In this document: in pieces, positions 1 through 8,729 of the stretch
How positions within the stretch are numbered: the stretch's first letter is position 1
Layout of the letters: each line of letters opens with the position of its first letter
Assembly: GCA_020060765.1 (NCBI GenBank)
Contig: JAGUZQ010000106.1
Span: forward strand, 124,001-188,000
Reading direction: 5' to 3'
Source: Planctomycetota bacterium
GTDB lineage: Bacteria; Planctomycetota; SZUA-567
DNA: 64,000 nucleotides
The notes under the pieces: model-generated
What the model saw: only the letters and a program-made list of their open reading frames with translations
What the model was told of the DNA's origin: nothing
Database searches by the model: none
Position numbers and translations under genes: made by a program

Positions 1-501
1 CTTGACAAGCAGCCGCTGGAAACCGCTTCCGCCTCGGCGGCTCGCCGCCATACCGCCGTGCGCGCGCCTGCCCTGAAACCGGAAACGCCTGTCGCCGTCG
101 AACCGGCAAAAGTCGCGAAAACCGAAACAATGAAAACAGAACCAGCGAAAACCGCATCCGCCGCCAGCCCGACGAAGATCGATTGGAAAAACACTGAAAT
201 CACCGGCGAAATTCCGGGCGCTTACCTCGTGATTTACCAGCAGCGGCAAGTGTTGGGCATCTGCGTGAAAAGCGAATACGTGCGGGTGTATTACAACGTC
301 ACGCTGCCCGGGGAACTCAAGCCCGGCGATTACCGGTTCAAGCAACGCAATGGCGACATCCGCCGCATCGAACTGGATAACGGGATGGAAATCCTGCCTG
401 ACGCCGGCAATGGGGAAGAGGCGATTGTCCTTAAGGCTGGCGAGATGGACGAACTGTGGCTCGCGACCGGCGGCAAAACCACCGTGATGGTGCGACCGTA
501 A
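1..501 (+). CDS. Uncharacterised protein, C-terminal part (5' end outside window)
   Basis: The frame is open from base 1 to the stop at 499-501, so the gene is cut by the window edge; the GTG at 58 is probably an internal codon. The visible N-terminal stretch is low-complexity, rich in Ala, Pro, Lys, Thr and Glu, and looks like a linker. The last 100 residues form a compact, beta-rich domain with alternating hydrophobic residues and no motif I recognise. An Ala/Pro/Lys linker before a small domain is typical of envelope or periplasmic proteins, but no signal or membrane segment lies inside the window. It converges on mazG. Function unknown. Confidence 0.6.
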   Translation, partial: LDKQPLETASASAARRHTAVRAPALKPETPVAVEPAKVAKTETMKTEPAKTASAASPTKIDWKNTEITGEIPGAYLVIYQQRQVLGICVKSEYVRVYYNVTLPGELKPGDYRFKQRNGDIRRIELDNGMEILPDAGNGEEAIVLKAGEMDELWLATGGKTTVMVRP

Positions 502-575
502 GTACAGGTCTCCCAGTTTTTACGAATCGTCAGTAAGTTTTTATTAATGCAGTCGAACACTTTCAAGGCAGGATA

Positions 576-947
576 TTATTCTTTTCGCGCGGCTTGGCGC
601 TTGGCCGCCTCGTAAAAAGCCTTAGCCTCTTCCGGAGTGCTGGCTTTCCGGTCGCCGAAGACGTGCGGGTGGCGGGAGACCATTTTTTCCTGCAGAGTTT
701 GCGCGACATCGTCAGGTGAAAACAGTTTTTCCCCTGCGGCTACGTGCAACATGAACAGAATATTCCATAACACATCGCCCGCTTCCTCGCGGATGGCGTC
801 TGTCTCGCCTGATTCAATCGCCTGCGCCAGTTCCTCCACTTCGTTCCGCAGCGGCTTCAGCATTGATGACAGGGTTTGGGCGCAATCCCAGGGGCAGCCG
901 TTTTCGGCATCGCGCAAGCGGGAAATGATGGCGAAAATCTCATCCAT
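576..947 (-). CDS. mazG: MazG-family nucleoside triphosphate pyrophosphohydrolase
   Basis: 123 residues, a single MazG domain. Near the N-terminus CPWD is followed by the helical metal-binding signature: EVEELAQAI, then EEAGDVLWN about 20 residues on, supplying the Glu/Asp cluster that binds magnesium. The motif RHPHVFG is also typical of MazG. Family members hydrolyse non-canonical or excess NTPs to NMP and pyrophosphate. E. coli MazG has two such domains and this has one, as in many other bacteria. The ATG at 947 overlaps the end of the upstream methyltransferase gene by 8 bp, so the two are probably translationally coupled. MazG is a confident family call; the substrate is not known. Confidence 0.9.
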   Translation of the reverse strand: MDEIFAIISRLRDAENGCPWDCAQTLSSMLKPLRNEVEELAQAIESGETDAIREEAGDVLWNILFMLHVAAGEKLFSPDDVAQTLQEKMVSRHPHVFGDRKASTPEEAKAFYEAAKRQAARKE

Positions 948-1686
948 GATCGGAGTATTTTCCTGGCAGATAGAGATTGGAATAGCCGCTGACCTGGCGC
1001 AGACCCGAAGGTTCGACCGTCTTGACAGTCAGCCCTTCCAGGAAAAGGAACCCGCCTTTTTTCAGGACAGAGCACATGTTCTGAATGATATGCAACTGAC
1101 TGGGAATATCATAATATTGCAAGACGTGGTTGCAGACAACATAATCAAAGGTGTGGGTTTTCGGTTTTTTGCGCAGATCGAACTGGCCGAAACGGATCTT
1201 GCCTTTGATCTCTGCATTCATGCTGATTGTAGCATCGTTTTTAACGGAAAAAACTTTCAGGATTCTGGAGTAATCTGCTCCGATCTGGCGCTCGGAGGGA
1301 GATAGATAGGTGCCTTGCCTGGCTTTAGCGAGCTGATCGGGACTGATATCTGTCCCGAAAACCAGAAAAGACCCCCGCAGGCGACGCTTTTTGAATTCGT
1401 CTGCGGCTACCATCGCCAACGAATAAGACTCCTCCCCACTGGAACAGCCAGCGCTCCAGATCGACAGCGTACGCCCCGGCGGCTTTTGCAGGTAAACCGG
1501 TAAAACCTCCTGTCGCAAGGAGTTGAAGATTTCGTGGTCGCGGAACAGGCGAGTCGCGGTAGTAGCTTTAGCCTGGGTAAGATTACAAAAAACGTCATGA
1601 GGGCTTTCGCCCAGAGAAAGCGGATTCATTGCGCGCGAGGAAACTTGAACCGCTCCATTTTGTTTTCCCGAACTCAGGCTTTCCAT
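940..1686 (-). CDS. CheR-type SAM-dependent methyltransferase
   Basis: 248 residues. The SAM-binding motif I of CheR proteins is visible as SIWSAGCSSGEESYSLAM near residue 75. A second motif, FGTDISPDQLAKARQGTY, is the CheR acidic-loop region, and CNHVLQYYD corresponds to the usual NVLIYF motif. Classical CheR methylates glutamates on chemoreceptors. No other chemotaxis gene is present here, and the N-terminal helical domain is short, so a non-chemotactic CheR-like role is quite possible. The ATG at 1686 follows a G-rich stretch that could serve as ribosome binding site. The gene overlaps mazG by 8 bp and is probably transcribed with it from the AT-rich gap upstream. Confidence 0.82.
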   Translation of the reverse strand: MESLSSGKQNGAVQVSSRAMNPLSLGESPHDVFCNLTQAKATTATRLFRDHEIFNSLRQEVLPVYLQKPPGRTLSIWSAGCSSGEESYSLAMVAADEFKKRRLRGSFLVFGTDISPDQLAKARQGTYLSPSERQIGADYSRILKVFSVKNDATISMNAEIKGKIRFGQFDLRKKPKTHTFDYVVCNHVLQYYDIPSQLHIIQNMCSVLKKGGFLFLEGLTVKTVEPSGLRQVSGYSNLYLPGKYSDHG

Positions 1687-1740
1687 AACCTACCCCCCGG
1701 TGTTGAACCCCAAAATCTGAATGCGCCTGATAATCCCTAA

Positions 1741-2114
1741 CATTTTATTCCATAAAGACACATGATGCAAATATTTGTTTCGTTTTTGTTAAAATATATT
1801 GCCAAATTCAACACACCAAAAACCGTCACCATATATCCATATTTTGTCATTTAATCCTGCTGTATCCTGCATAAAACACCAAACATAAACCTGATCATAA
1901 TGACACACAGTCATAGCTGCCGCTTTATTACAGCACCAAATCATGCAAAATCAAAATACCAATCAGCATATTTATCCAAATTCTCATTACTGCTTTATTT
2001 TTCTATTAACAATTAATCTTTATAATATATAGCTTTAACGTTTTTATATAATAATATCGGCATTCATAGCTTGACATAGCGTTTTTTTAACGCATAATTA
2101 TCCAAGAGGAAGAT
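1741..2114. other. AT-rich intergenic region
   Basis: This 374-base gap is strikingly AT-rich compared with both sides, with many runs of A and T and no open frame of note. It separates divergent genes (the CheR-like gene on minus, the AbiEi-pseudopilin frame on plus) and so should hold promoters for both. A good plus-strand promoter sits at its right end. The composition could reflect a regulatory region bound by nucleoid proteins or a scar of transferred DNA. Confidence 0.6.
2071..2098 (+). promoter_or_regulatory. Sigma-70-type promoter with an inverted repeat in its spacer
   Basis: TTGACA at 2071-2076 and CATAAT at 2093-2098 are separated by 16 bp. The spacer contains GCGTT (2079-2083) and its complement AACGC (2089-2093) around five T residues. 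This is a plausible operator for an AbiEi-type autoregulator, the domain encoded just downstream. A purine-rich ribosome binding site (AAGAGGA, 2104-2110) precedes the ATG at 2115, so the leader would be very short. Confidence 0.6.
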
Positions 2115-3554
2115 ATGCTTACAGAAAAGAAACAAACTCTTCTTGAGATAGCGGGCAGGCAAGGTGGCTTCTTCAGTGCCGAGCAGGCCAAGCTGGCTGG
2201 TTTCACCACCCGCGATCAGTATTACCATGTAAAAGCCGGAAACTGGCAAAAGGCCGGATGGGGTCTTTTCCGCTTGCCGGAGTTTCACCCTGACGAAAAA
2301 AGCCGGTTCTATCTCTGGTCGGTATGGAGTCAAGGCAAGGACGGTTTGGCTGGCGCAGTGATAAGCCACTTCAGCGCATTATGCTATCATGATCTGATGC
2401 AACACGAAGGAGAGTTTGAACTTACCGCGCTGCCGGGATTCAGGAAAAAACCGCCGCAAGGCTGCATTCTGCATCGCAAATCCTTGCCTGATAACGATTA
2501 CCGCAGAGAAAACAACCTCCTTGTAACCACTCCCCTGCGGGCGTTGACAGACACGAAACCCGAGCTGGAACAACAACAGAAATGGGAAAAAGTCTTTTAT
2601 CGCGCCTTGCGGGAAAACCTCTTGACTGTCGAAGAAGCCACCGGCGCCGGTTTTCTGGATTTTCCCGCGACTTCAGAATACGGCATCAGTACAAATCGGC
2701 GCGGCGAGGTCGAGTCGCATGTTGCCAGAAGTCTTGTCATAACTCAAAAACCGCAGCCGGCAACCCGGGAGACCGATATTGAGTCTCTCAACCCCACGGA
2801 ACAAACTCATAAGCAGGAGAAAGGAATGATAAAATATACCTTATTTCCCGAAAGCGCCGGGACAGGGCGATGGGGAAGCAAAGCGGCTTTTACCTTGGTG
2901 GAGTTGCTGGTGGTGATCGCGATAATTTCGATCATCGCCTCGCTATTGCTGCCAATACTGGGAAAAGCGCGGGAAATGGCGCGGGAGATAGCCTGCGCCA
3001 ACAACCAGAAACAGACAGGCTTGGCCTTCCAGCTTTACGCCGACGACTGGCGCGGTTTTCTGCCTTTCAGTTACGACGGCCGTTACTGGATACAGGTCAT
3101 GAGCGAAAGCACTTCCTATATCACCGACCGCAACATCGCTGTCTGCCCGGCCTGGCCGGTGCCGCAAGGCGGCTTCATCCACAACGGCAACGTTTACGGC
3201 TATGTCGAGCCTCTGGCACCGGCTGACAAGTATCTGGTCTATCCGGCATCGGGCGACGTACGGTCTTTCGATTACAAGAAAATCCCCAACCCCTCCAACA
3301 CGCCTGTCCTGGCCGACAGCATAGCTATCTATTCAACCAGCGGATTTTATCACGACCGTAGACAAATCTACCGGATAGCCAAGAGCGGGAATGCGTCCGG
3401 CAACGCCACTTCCTCGCGCTGCTGGCATTTCCGGCACGGCAGCGGCCTGAACGTATTTTGCGCCGACGGTCACGTGGTCAAGGTGGATAAAACGTCCTAT
3501 CTAAAACTGGACGGCATGTCGACCACCGACCCGGCGCGAACATACTGGGAATGA
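2115..3554 (+). CDS. AbiEi-like antitoxin domain joined in frame to a prepilin-type (DUF1559-like) pseudopilin
   Basis: 479 codons without a stop. Residues 1-180 resemble the AbiEi-family transcriptional regulator/antitoxin: a winged-helix start ([20 protein letters not shown]), the WGLFRLP turn, and a later [10 protein letters not shown] segment. From about residue 257 the protein is a type IV prepilin/type II pseudopilin: [16 protein letters not shown] with the Glu at +5 (residue 263), an Ala at the cleavage position instead of Gly, then the [17 protein letters not shown] helix. The C-terminal [14 protein letters not shown] segment is typical of PVC DUF1559-like proteins. An internal ATG at 2826 (Met238), preceded by AGGAGAAAGG, could start the pseudopilin alone. 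The region may therefore be a true fusion or two cistrons sharing one frame. A cytoplasmic DNA-binding head on a membrane-inserted pilin would be unusual. Both domain calls are firm; the fusion is not. Confidence 0.75.
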   Translation: MLTEKKQTLLEIAGRQGGFFSAEQAKLAGFTTRDQYYHVKAGNWQKAGWGLFRLPEFHPDEKSRFYLWSVWSQGKDGLAGAVISHFSALCYHDLMQHEGEFELTALPGFRKKPPQGCILHRKSLPDNDYRRENNLLVTTPLRALTDTKPELEQQQKWEKVFYRALRENLLTVEEATGAGFLDFPATSEYGISTNRRGEVESHVARSLVITQKPQPATRETDIESLNPTEQTHKQEKGMIKYTLFPESAGTGRWGSKAAFTLVELLVVIAIISIIASLLLPILGKAREMAREIACANNQKQTGLAFQLYADDWRGFLPFSYDGRYWIQVMSESTSYITDRNIAVCPAWPVPQGGFIHNGNVYGYVEPLAPADKYLVYPASGDVRSFDYKKIPNPSNTPVLADSIAIYSTSGFYHDRRQIYRIAKSGNASGNATSSRCWHFRHGSGLNVFCADGHVVKVDKTSYLKLDGMSTTDPARTYWE

Positions 3555-3618
3555 AAACAGATACCACACAGGATTACCAAGCTTTCATGATTGCAGGCCA
3601 AACTTCGGAGGGATTGAT

Positions 3619-5901
3619 ATGCTGAAAAAGCTGCTCGCGTGCACCGCAATGCTATTCATTTTTTGCAGCCAGGTTAACGGAGGGGAGCGCGACCGGCGGC
3701 AACTGGCGGAGACCGTGACTTTTTACGCTTCTTTCGATTACGACGCCGATGCCGATAGCGCGACCGGTTCGTCTGCCCGCATACCGGGGGGAAAGGAAAC
3801 GGCATTTTGCCCCGGTGCCTGCGGCCAGGCGCTGGAAGTACAGGGTTATGAAAAGCCCCCGCTCGGTTACCGGCTCAATAAAAACTTTTCGATCCAGAAA
3901 GGAACTATTTCTCTCTGGTGCAAACTCAATCCCAAACCCCATCCGAACTGGAAGGATTATCGCTATCTGTTCAGTCTCGACGGAACCGGATTCTATCTTT
4001 TCATCTCGCCCACGGATACGCTGATGTATGCGGTTAAATCCTCCGTCGGAACCGACGATGGCTGGCAGTACAGTCCGACCGCTGACGTCAGTAAATGGAA
4101 TCCAGGTGAATGGCATCACGTCGCCCTGACCTGGGACGCGGCTTCGGGTGAAAGGGTTTTATACGTGGATGGCGCGGAATCGGGTCGGATCAAGTCGGTT
4201 ATGGAATACACCGGCCTGTGCCAATCGTTTTCTCTCGGCGCGCGGGAACGCGGCATATCGCCCCTTAACGGCGCGATAGACGAATTCGCGATCTGGTCAC
4301 AAGCGCTGAACGCCGAGGAGGTGAAATTCATGCACGAACTTGGTGCCAGGGGAGAGACGCTGGGAACCGCCGTGCTAAAAGCGGGGCAACCCTATGCCCG
4401 GGAGTTGCCGGAACTGTTTTCGGAATCGGCCAAATGGATTGCGGAATCTCCCGACGCGGCTGTCGCGGGCTGGCAGACGGAAACAACTTCGGCGTCATTC
4501 ATCGCCAATGAACAGGGCGGGAAAACTTCAAGTTGGACACAGGACTGCCGGGTGGATTTGTCAGATGACCTGCTGCTCGGAATCTGGACTAATGTCGGTC
4601 AGGGCACGGAGGGAGTCTCCTTGTCCTTCCTGTCGGGAAAGGGAGAGTATCGCCAGGATTTGCCCTGTTTGCCGGGTTGGCGGCGACATTGCCTGATGCG
4701 CGACGGTTTCCGCGTCATCGGCGAACCGGCAGGTTGGGATAAAATCGATCATGCCAGGATAACGGTTAAAAAAGGAAGCGTGCAGGCGCGGGAACTGACT
4801 GCGTCCTCCGACACTTTCGACTGGATGAAAGACGCGCCTAAAACAGTTTCTTTCCCCCGCAATCCAGATGGCATTCTGTTGCAGAACCGGGTGATTATCG
4901 ACGAAGCGGGGACATATCAAACCACCGCCCCGGACAAGCTGCTTGATCCTTTCCTGCGCGCCGGATTCAACATCTACATGCCTTGCGTCTGGCACGGTCA
5001 CGGTGCGCGCTACAAAAACACAAAAAGTCCAATTGAAAAGAAATACGCGGCGCTGGAAAACGACCCGATGGCGGATATGCTGGTGGCGGCTCATGCGAAG
5101 GGAATGCAGGTGCATGGCTGGTGGTGCGTGATGCTGAACCGCGACAACGCTTTCAAGGAATTCGCGGGCGAGGGAAGTATGAATAAGATCATGGAGGCGC
5201 AGAACCCCGCGTTCCGCGATTTCATCGTCAAGGAAATCGTGGACGCGACCGCCGCTTACGGTTTTGACGGAGTGTTTCTCGACTTTATCCGCACCGCCGG
5301 ATTTTCCAAATCAAAAGTTGCCCGGGAAGAATACAGGAAAAAATACGGCACGGATTTTGCCGAAATTGAAGGAGAGAACCTGACTCCCGAAATGCAGCGC
5401 AGAAAACTGGAATGGCAAGCCGAGGCCGTTTCCGACATCGTCAGGCGGGTGAGCGAGGGCGTGCGGAAAATTAATCCCAACATCACCATCACCACCTACG
5501 GCCCGCCGCTGGGATCGCTGGATGAATTGAACTGGCAGGGGCGTAACCCACATATATGGGTCGAGAAAGGCTGGGTCGACGTCGCGTTGGTGGCGCAATA
5601 TGACCGGTTCGTAGATACATCTATTATTGACCGGGCGAAACTGTACTCGAAATATCCGGAACGCTTCTGCTATATTCTCGGCAATTATGATTATGTCTTG
5701 AGCAAGGATGGCAAGGCTGCGGCGCGTCCGGGGCAACTGGTAGCGAAAACGATTGATTACGCCTTGCGCAAATACCCGGAATGGGGCACCGCGCTTTATT
5801 TCTCAAATTATCTCAGCGAGGAACAGATCACGGCGTTGCGCAACGGCCCATTTAATGAAAAAGCCCTGCCCTTCTACTGGGGAGAAACAGAGCGCCGTTA
5901 A
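3619..5901 (+). CDS. Secreted LamG-domain glycoside hydrolase-like protein (GHL10-type)
   Basis: 760 residues with a signal peptide (MLKKLLACTAMLFIFCSQ). Residues 30-245 form a LamG/concanavalin-like domain: FYASFDYD start, W-HHVALTWD, LYVDG, and IDEFAIWSQALNAEEV close. A linker domain follows. From about residue 420 there is a TIM-barrel like the GHL10 hydrolases, with GFNIYMPCVWHG, MQVHGWWCVM, GFDGVFLDFIRT (Asp candidates on a barrel strand) and ITITTYGPPLG. It probably acts on an extracellular polysaccharide; the substrate cannot be told. The ATG at 3619 is preceded by GGAGGG. It starts 64 bp after the pseudopilin stop, so the two may be co-transcribed. Confidence 0.82.
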   Translation: MLKKLLACTAMLFIFCSQVNGGERDRRQLAETVTFYASFDYDADADSATGSSARIPGGKETAFCPGACGQALEVQGYEKPPLGYRLNKNFSIQKGTISLWCKLNPKPHPNWKDYRYLFSLDGTGFYLFISPTDTLMYAVKSSVGTDDGWQYSPTADVSKWNPGEWHHVALTWDAASGERVLYVDGAESGRIKSVMEYTGLCQSFSLGARERGISPLNGAIDEFAIWSQALNAEEVKFMHELGARGETLGTAVLKAGQPYARELPELFSESAKWIAESPDAAVAGWQTETTSASFIANEQGGKTSSWTQDCRVDLSDDLLLGIWTNVGQGTEGVSLSFLSGKGEYRQDLPCLPGWRRHCLMRDGFRVIGEPAGWDKIDHARITVKKGSVQARELTASSDTFDWMKDAPKTVSFPRNPDGILLQNRVIIDEAGTYQTTAPDKLLDPFLRAGFNIYMPCVWHGHGARYKNTKSPIEKKYAALENDPMADMLVAAHAKGMQVHGWWCVMLNRDNAFKEFAGEGSMNKIMEAQNPAFRDFIVKEIVDATAAYGFDGVFLDFIRTAGFSKSKVAREEYRKKYGTDFAEIEGENLTPEMQRRKLEWQAEAVSDIVRRVSEGVRKINPNITITTYGPPLGSLDELNWQGRNPHIWVEKGWVDVALVAQYDRFVDTSIIDRAKLYSKYPERFCYILGNYDYVLSKDGKAAARPGQLVAKTIDYALRKYPEWGTALYFSNYLSEEQITALRNGPFNEKALPFYWGETERR

Positions 5902-5904
5902 GTA

Positions 5905-6045
5905 CAGCGCCCCGCAAATACAGGGACAAACGCAAGGGCATTATTCTCCCCCTCCCAGGGGGAGTTAGAAGGGGTGAAAGGCACTCACCCCTCCTAACAT
6001 ACCCTGGAATGGGAGGAATTTAGCCCCCTGATTTGTGGGGCGCTG
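5905..6045. repeat. MITE-like long imperfect palindrome
   Basis: The outer arms are inverted copies: CAGCGCCCCGCAAATACAGG at 5905-5924 against CCTGATTTGTGGGGCGCTG at 6027-6045. Inside them a second pair (CTCCCCC...GGGGGAGTTAGAAGGGGTGA against TCACCCCTCCTAACATACCC) continues the palindrome, so the whole 140 bp can fold as one long hairpin. It lies 3 bp after the hydrolase stop, where it could protect or end the transcript. A diverged relative of the inner part is at 27955-28038. There is no coding capacity. Confidence 0.7.
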
Positions 6046-6160
6046 CACCAAGGACTATTTGGTTATTATCCTGTATTTCATTATTCGTTTTCGCTGAAGC
6101 TTGCGTCTGGCGCCGGTTTTGGATAACCTAGATTTTTTATATCCGGCATCAGGAGATACC

Positions 6161-7219
6161 ATGTCTGAACGCAAGCGCATCCTCACCGGCGACCGCCCGA
6201 CCGGCAAGCTCCACCTCGGGCATTACGTAGGCTCCTTGCAGAAGCGCGTCGAGTTGCAGGAAAAGTATGACACCATCCTAATCATCGCCGACCTGCACAT
6301 GCTTACTACCAAGCCTAACCGGGAGGCTATTGAACAGATCACCGAAAACGCGCGCGGCATGGTGCTCGACTACCTCGCCGCCGGCATCGATCCGGAAAAG
6401 GTTTCCATCTACCTGCAGTCGGCGATTCCGGAAGTGTACGAACTCAACCTCATTTTCGAAATGCTGGTCACCGTCAACCGCCTCAACCGCGTGCCGTCCC
6501 TGAAAGATATGGCCAGAGCCGCCAACATAAGCGACGAGGAAATGCCGCTGGGACTGCTCGGTTATCCTGTCCTGCAGGCGGCCGACATCCTGCTGCCGCG
6601 CGCGCATCTGGTGCCGGTGGGCAAAGACAACGAAAGCCACGTTGAAGTCACGCGCGAAATCGCACGACGCTTCAACCACCTTTACGGCGAAGTCTTCCCC
6701 GTCCCCGATTGCCTGGTGGGCGACGTGCCGACGCTCGTCGGCACCGACGGTCAGGCCAAGATGAGCAAGAGCATCGGCAACTGCATCTACCTTTCCGACG
6801 ACGAGGCGGCGGTCAATAAAAAAGTGAAAAGCATGTACACCGACCCCAACCGCGTCAGCGCCGATGTTCCCGGCACGGTCGAGGGCAATCCCGTCTTCAT
6901 CTATCACGACGCCTTCAACCCCGACAAAGCCGAGGTGGAGGATTTCAAGCAACGTTATCGCGAAGGCAAGGTTGGCGACGTTGACGTCAAGCAAAGTCTG
7001 GCCAAGGCGATCAACAACCTGCTGGCGCCGATGCGGGAGCGTTACGCGCACTACGCCGCCGACACGGGTTTCGTCGACCAGGTGATACTGGACGGCACGG
7101 AGACAATGCGCAGCTACGCGCGCGAGACCATGCAGGAAGTGCGCAAGGCCATGGGCTTTGCCGGAAGCTGGAACCGCCTCCGCCGCAGCGCGGAGAAACG
7201 GGCGAAGAAGCAGGGGTAA
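6161..7219 (+). CDS. trpS: Tryptophanyl-tRNA synthetase
   Basis: 352 residues, a normal length for bacterial TrpRS. The class I signatures are clear: PTGKLHLGHYVGSL (HIGH) near the N-terminus and KMSKS near residue 205. The LLGYPVLQAADILL and VPVGKDNESHVE segments are characteristic of TrpRS over TyrRS. The enzyme charges tRNA-Trp in the cytoplasm. The ATG at 6161 was chosen because it has a ribosome binding site (CAGGAG) and starts directly at the conserved N-terminus; the frame is open upstream, but that part is not conserved. The C-terminus ends with a basic tail. Confidence 0.96.
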   Translation: MSERKRILTGDRPTGKLHLGHYVGSLQKRVELQEKYDTILIIADLHMLTTKPNREAIEQITENARGMVLDYLAAGIDPEKVSIYLQSAIPEVYELNLIFEMLVTVNRLNRVPSLKDMARAANISDEEMPLGLLGYPVLQAADILLPRAHLVPVGKDNESHVEVTREIARRFNHLYGEVFPVPDCLVGDVPTLVGTDGQAKMSKSIGNCIYLSDDEAAVNKKVKSMYTDPNRVSADVPGTVEGNPVFIYHDAFNPDKAEVEDFKQRYREGKVGDVDVKQSLAKAINNLLAPMRERYAHYAADTGFVDQVILDGTETMRSYARETMQEVRKAMGFAGSWNRLRRSAEKRAKKQG

Positions 7220-7247
7220 TTTCTTATCGTGAAGGGAGGAAAGAATA

Positions 7248-8249
7248 ATGGAATCTTTTCCAAGTCCCATAAATGACAGTCCTGACGCCATATTTGATGC
7301 CAAATTGCGCCCTTTTCGTGACTCCATTGAAAAAGTGTTGAAAAACATCCCGAAATCAAGCGTAGCAGATAGAATTAGAAATACATTTATACACGAAATT
7401 ATAGCATGGCTGGAAACAGCCAAAAGGCATATGGATTATTTGGATCAGGAAAATGCTTCACAATTACTGAAAGACATAGATGATTGGAAAGGTAAAATTG
7501 AAGACATTGATGAACAACTACCAAATAAATGTCTTAATAAGTTAGACGATACATCAGTGGCGATTATATCAGGCCTCAAAAAATATAGAATTCCAGTTGC
7601 CATTGCTTTGCTTTCTGATCTCGGGCATCTGAATGTTGAAAACGTCAGCCAGAGTTTTGAGAATATCGCAGAAAAAATACTCGTAGAGACAAAAAAGAAG
7701 GCGGCAGGAATTCTAGCAGAAGCTGAAGAAGATGCTCGTACTATAGAATTAAATGCTCGTGGCGATGCTGCTGGTCATGGGTTCTCAACTGTCAAAGAGC
7801 ATTTTTCCAATGCCTGCCAGCTTGCAGAAAAAAAAGCAGAAAAATGGTACTATAGATTTGTTTGTATTTTTTCTATAGTCCTTTTCCTGATAGCCATATT
7901 TCTTTCGTATCCGCCAGATCAATCTCAAAATTGGCTTACCATATATAATGCAGGCATTCGATTAGGCTTGCTTGGTGTTCTTGGCGGCATTATGGCTTTT
8001 TCGCTAAGAATGATGCGTGCCTATCTTCATATCTCAGAACAACATAAGCATAGAAGCATTCTTGCTGAATCAGTCAAAGCATTAGTAGAAGGAACAGCAG
8101 ATGAAGAATTTCGCAAAGAAATCTTCCGGCAGACACTGCATGAATTAACGACCTTCGGTGCAACTGGTTTTGTCGGCGTTAAAGAAGAAGGCGGGATGGT
8201 TCCTGATGCAAATATAATGATTGATGCGGTCAAAGGTGTAAAGGGATGA
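7248..8249 (+). CDS. Uncharacterised membrane protein with helical cytoplasmic domains
   Basis: 333 residues, preceded by a strong ribosome binding site (GGGAGGA). Residues 1-200 are mostly charged and helical, including an Ala/Glu/Lys-rich stretch (about 152-190) that could be a coiled coil. Two membrane segments follow, about 203-221 (FVCIFSIVLFLIAIFLSY) and 236-256 (IRLGLLGVLGGIMAFSLRM). The last 75 residues are again soluble and contain a HELTTFGATGFVG motif. No domain was recognised. Base composition and codon use are clearly more AT-rich than in trpS before it or the NUDIX gene after it, which suggests acquisition by transfer. Confidence 0.75.
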   Translation: MESFPSPINDSPDAIFDAKLRPFRDSIEKVLKNIPKSSVADRIRNTFIHEIIAWLETAKRHMDYLDQENASQLLKDIDDWKGKIEDIDEQLPNKCLNKLDDTSVAIISGLKKYRIPVAIALLSDLGHLNVENVSQSFENIAEKILVETKKKAAGILAEAEEDARTIELNARGDAAGHGFSTVKEHFSNACQLAEKKAEKWYYRFVCIFSIVLFLIAIFLSYPPDQSQNWLTIYNAGIRLGLLGVLGGIMAFSLRMMRAYLHISEQHKHRSILAESVKALVEGTADEEFRKEIFRQTLHELTTFGATGFVGVKEEGGMVPDANIMIDAVKGVKG

Positions 8250-8258
8250 CAAGCTTAA

Positions 8259-8729
8259 ATGTACCTTAAAACCTTGAACATCGTTCTCTGCGCCGTCGAA
8301 CATGAAGGGAGGCTACTGCTCCTCAAGCGGGAGAAGGAACCGTACCGCGGTTACTGGGGAATGCCGGGCGGGAAAATCCGGTTCGGAGAAACCGTGGAAC
8401 AGGCCGCCTTGCGCGAAGCAAAGGAAGAGACCGCCCTGCCCTTGTCGTTCAACCGGATCTGCGGCGTGGCGACGGAAAATATTTTGTCCGAAACCGGCGA
8501 AGTCGAGGCGCACTTCATCATGTTCATTGTTTCCCTCCGCGCGGACTCAGTCGATTTCACCCCCGGCGAGGAAGGCGAGTTGCAATGGTTTCCGGCCAGC
8601 GAACTGGAAACAGACGGCGTCATTCCCAGCGACCGGGAAATGTTGAAAACTTTTGTTTTGCCGGGAGCTCGCGCGGAGGTTAAGCATTTCACCGTCCGGC
8701 GCAACGGCGGTTTTGCGTTGGAAGCGTGA
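8259..8729 (+). CDS. NUDIX hydrolase
   Basis: 156 residues. A complete Nudix box is visible (GGKIRFGETVEQAALREAKEETAL), matching GX5EX7REUXEEXGU closely, except that the residue before the last hydrophobic is Thr-Ala instead of Thr-Gly. The preceding GYWGMPGG turn and LLLLKREKEPYRG are typical of MutT/ADP-ribose-type members. It would hydrolyse a nucleoside diphosphate linked to another moiety; the substrate is unknown. Its stop overlaps the GTG proposed for the next gene by 4 bp. Upstream only a weak ribosome binding site (AAGGGA) is seen. Confidence 0.9.
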   Translation: MYLKTLNIVLCAVEHEGRLLLLKREKEPYRGYWGMPGGKIRFGETVEQAALREAKEETALPLSFNRICGVATENILSETGEVEAHFIMFIVSLRADSVDFTPGEEGELQWFPASELETDGVIPSDREMLKTFVLPGARAEVKHFTVRRNGGFALEA

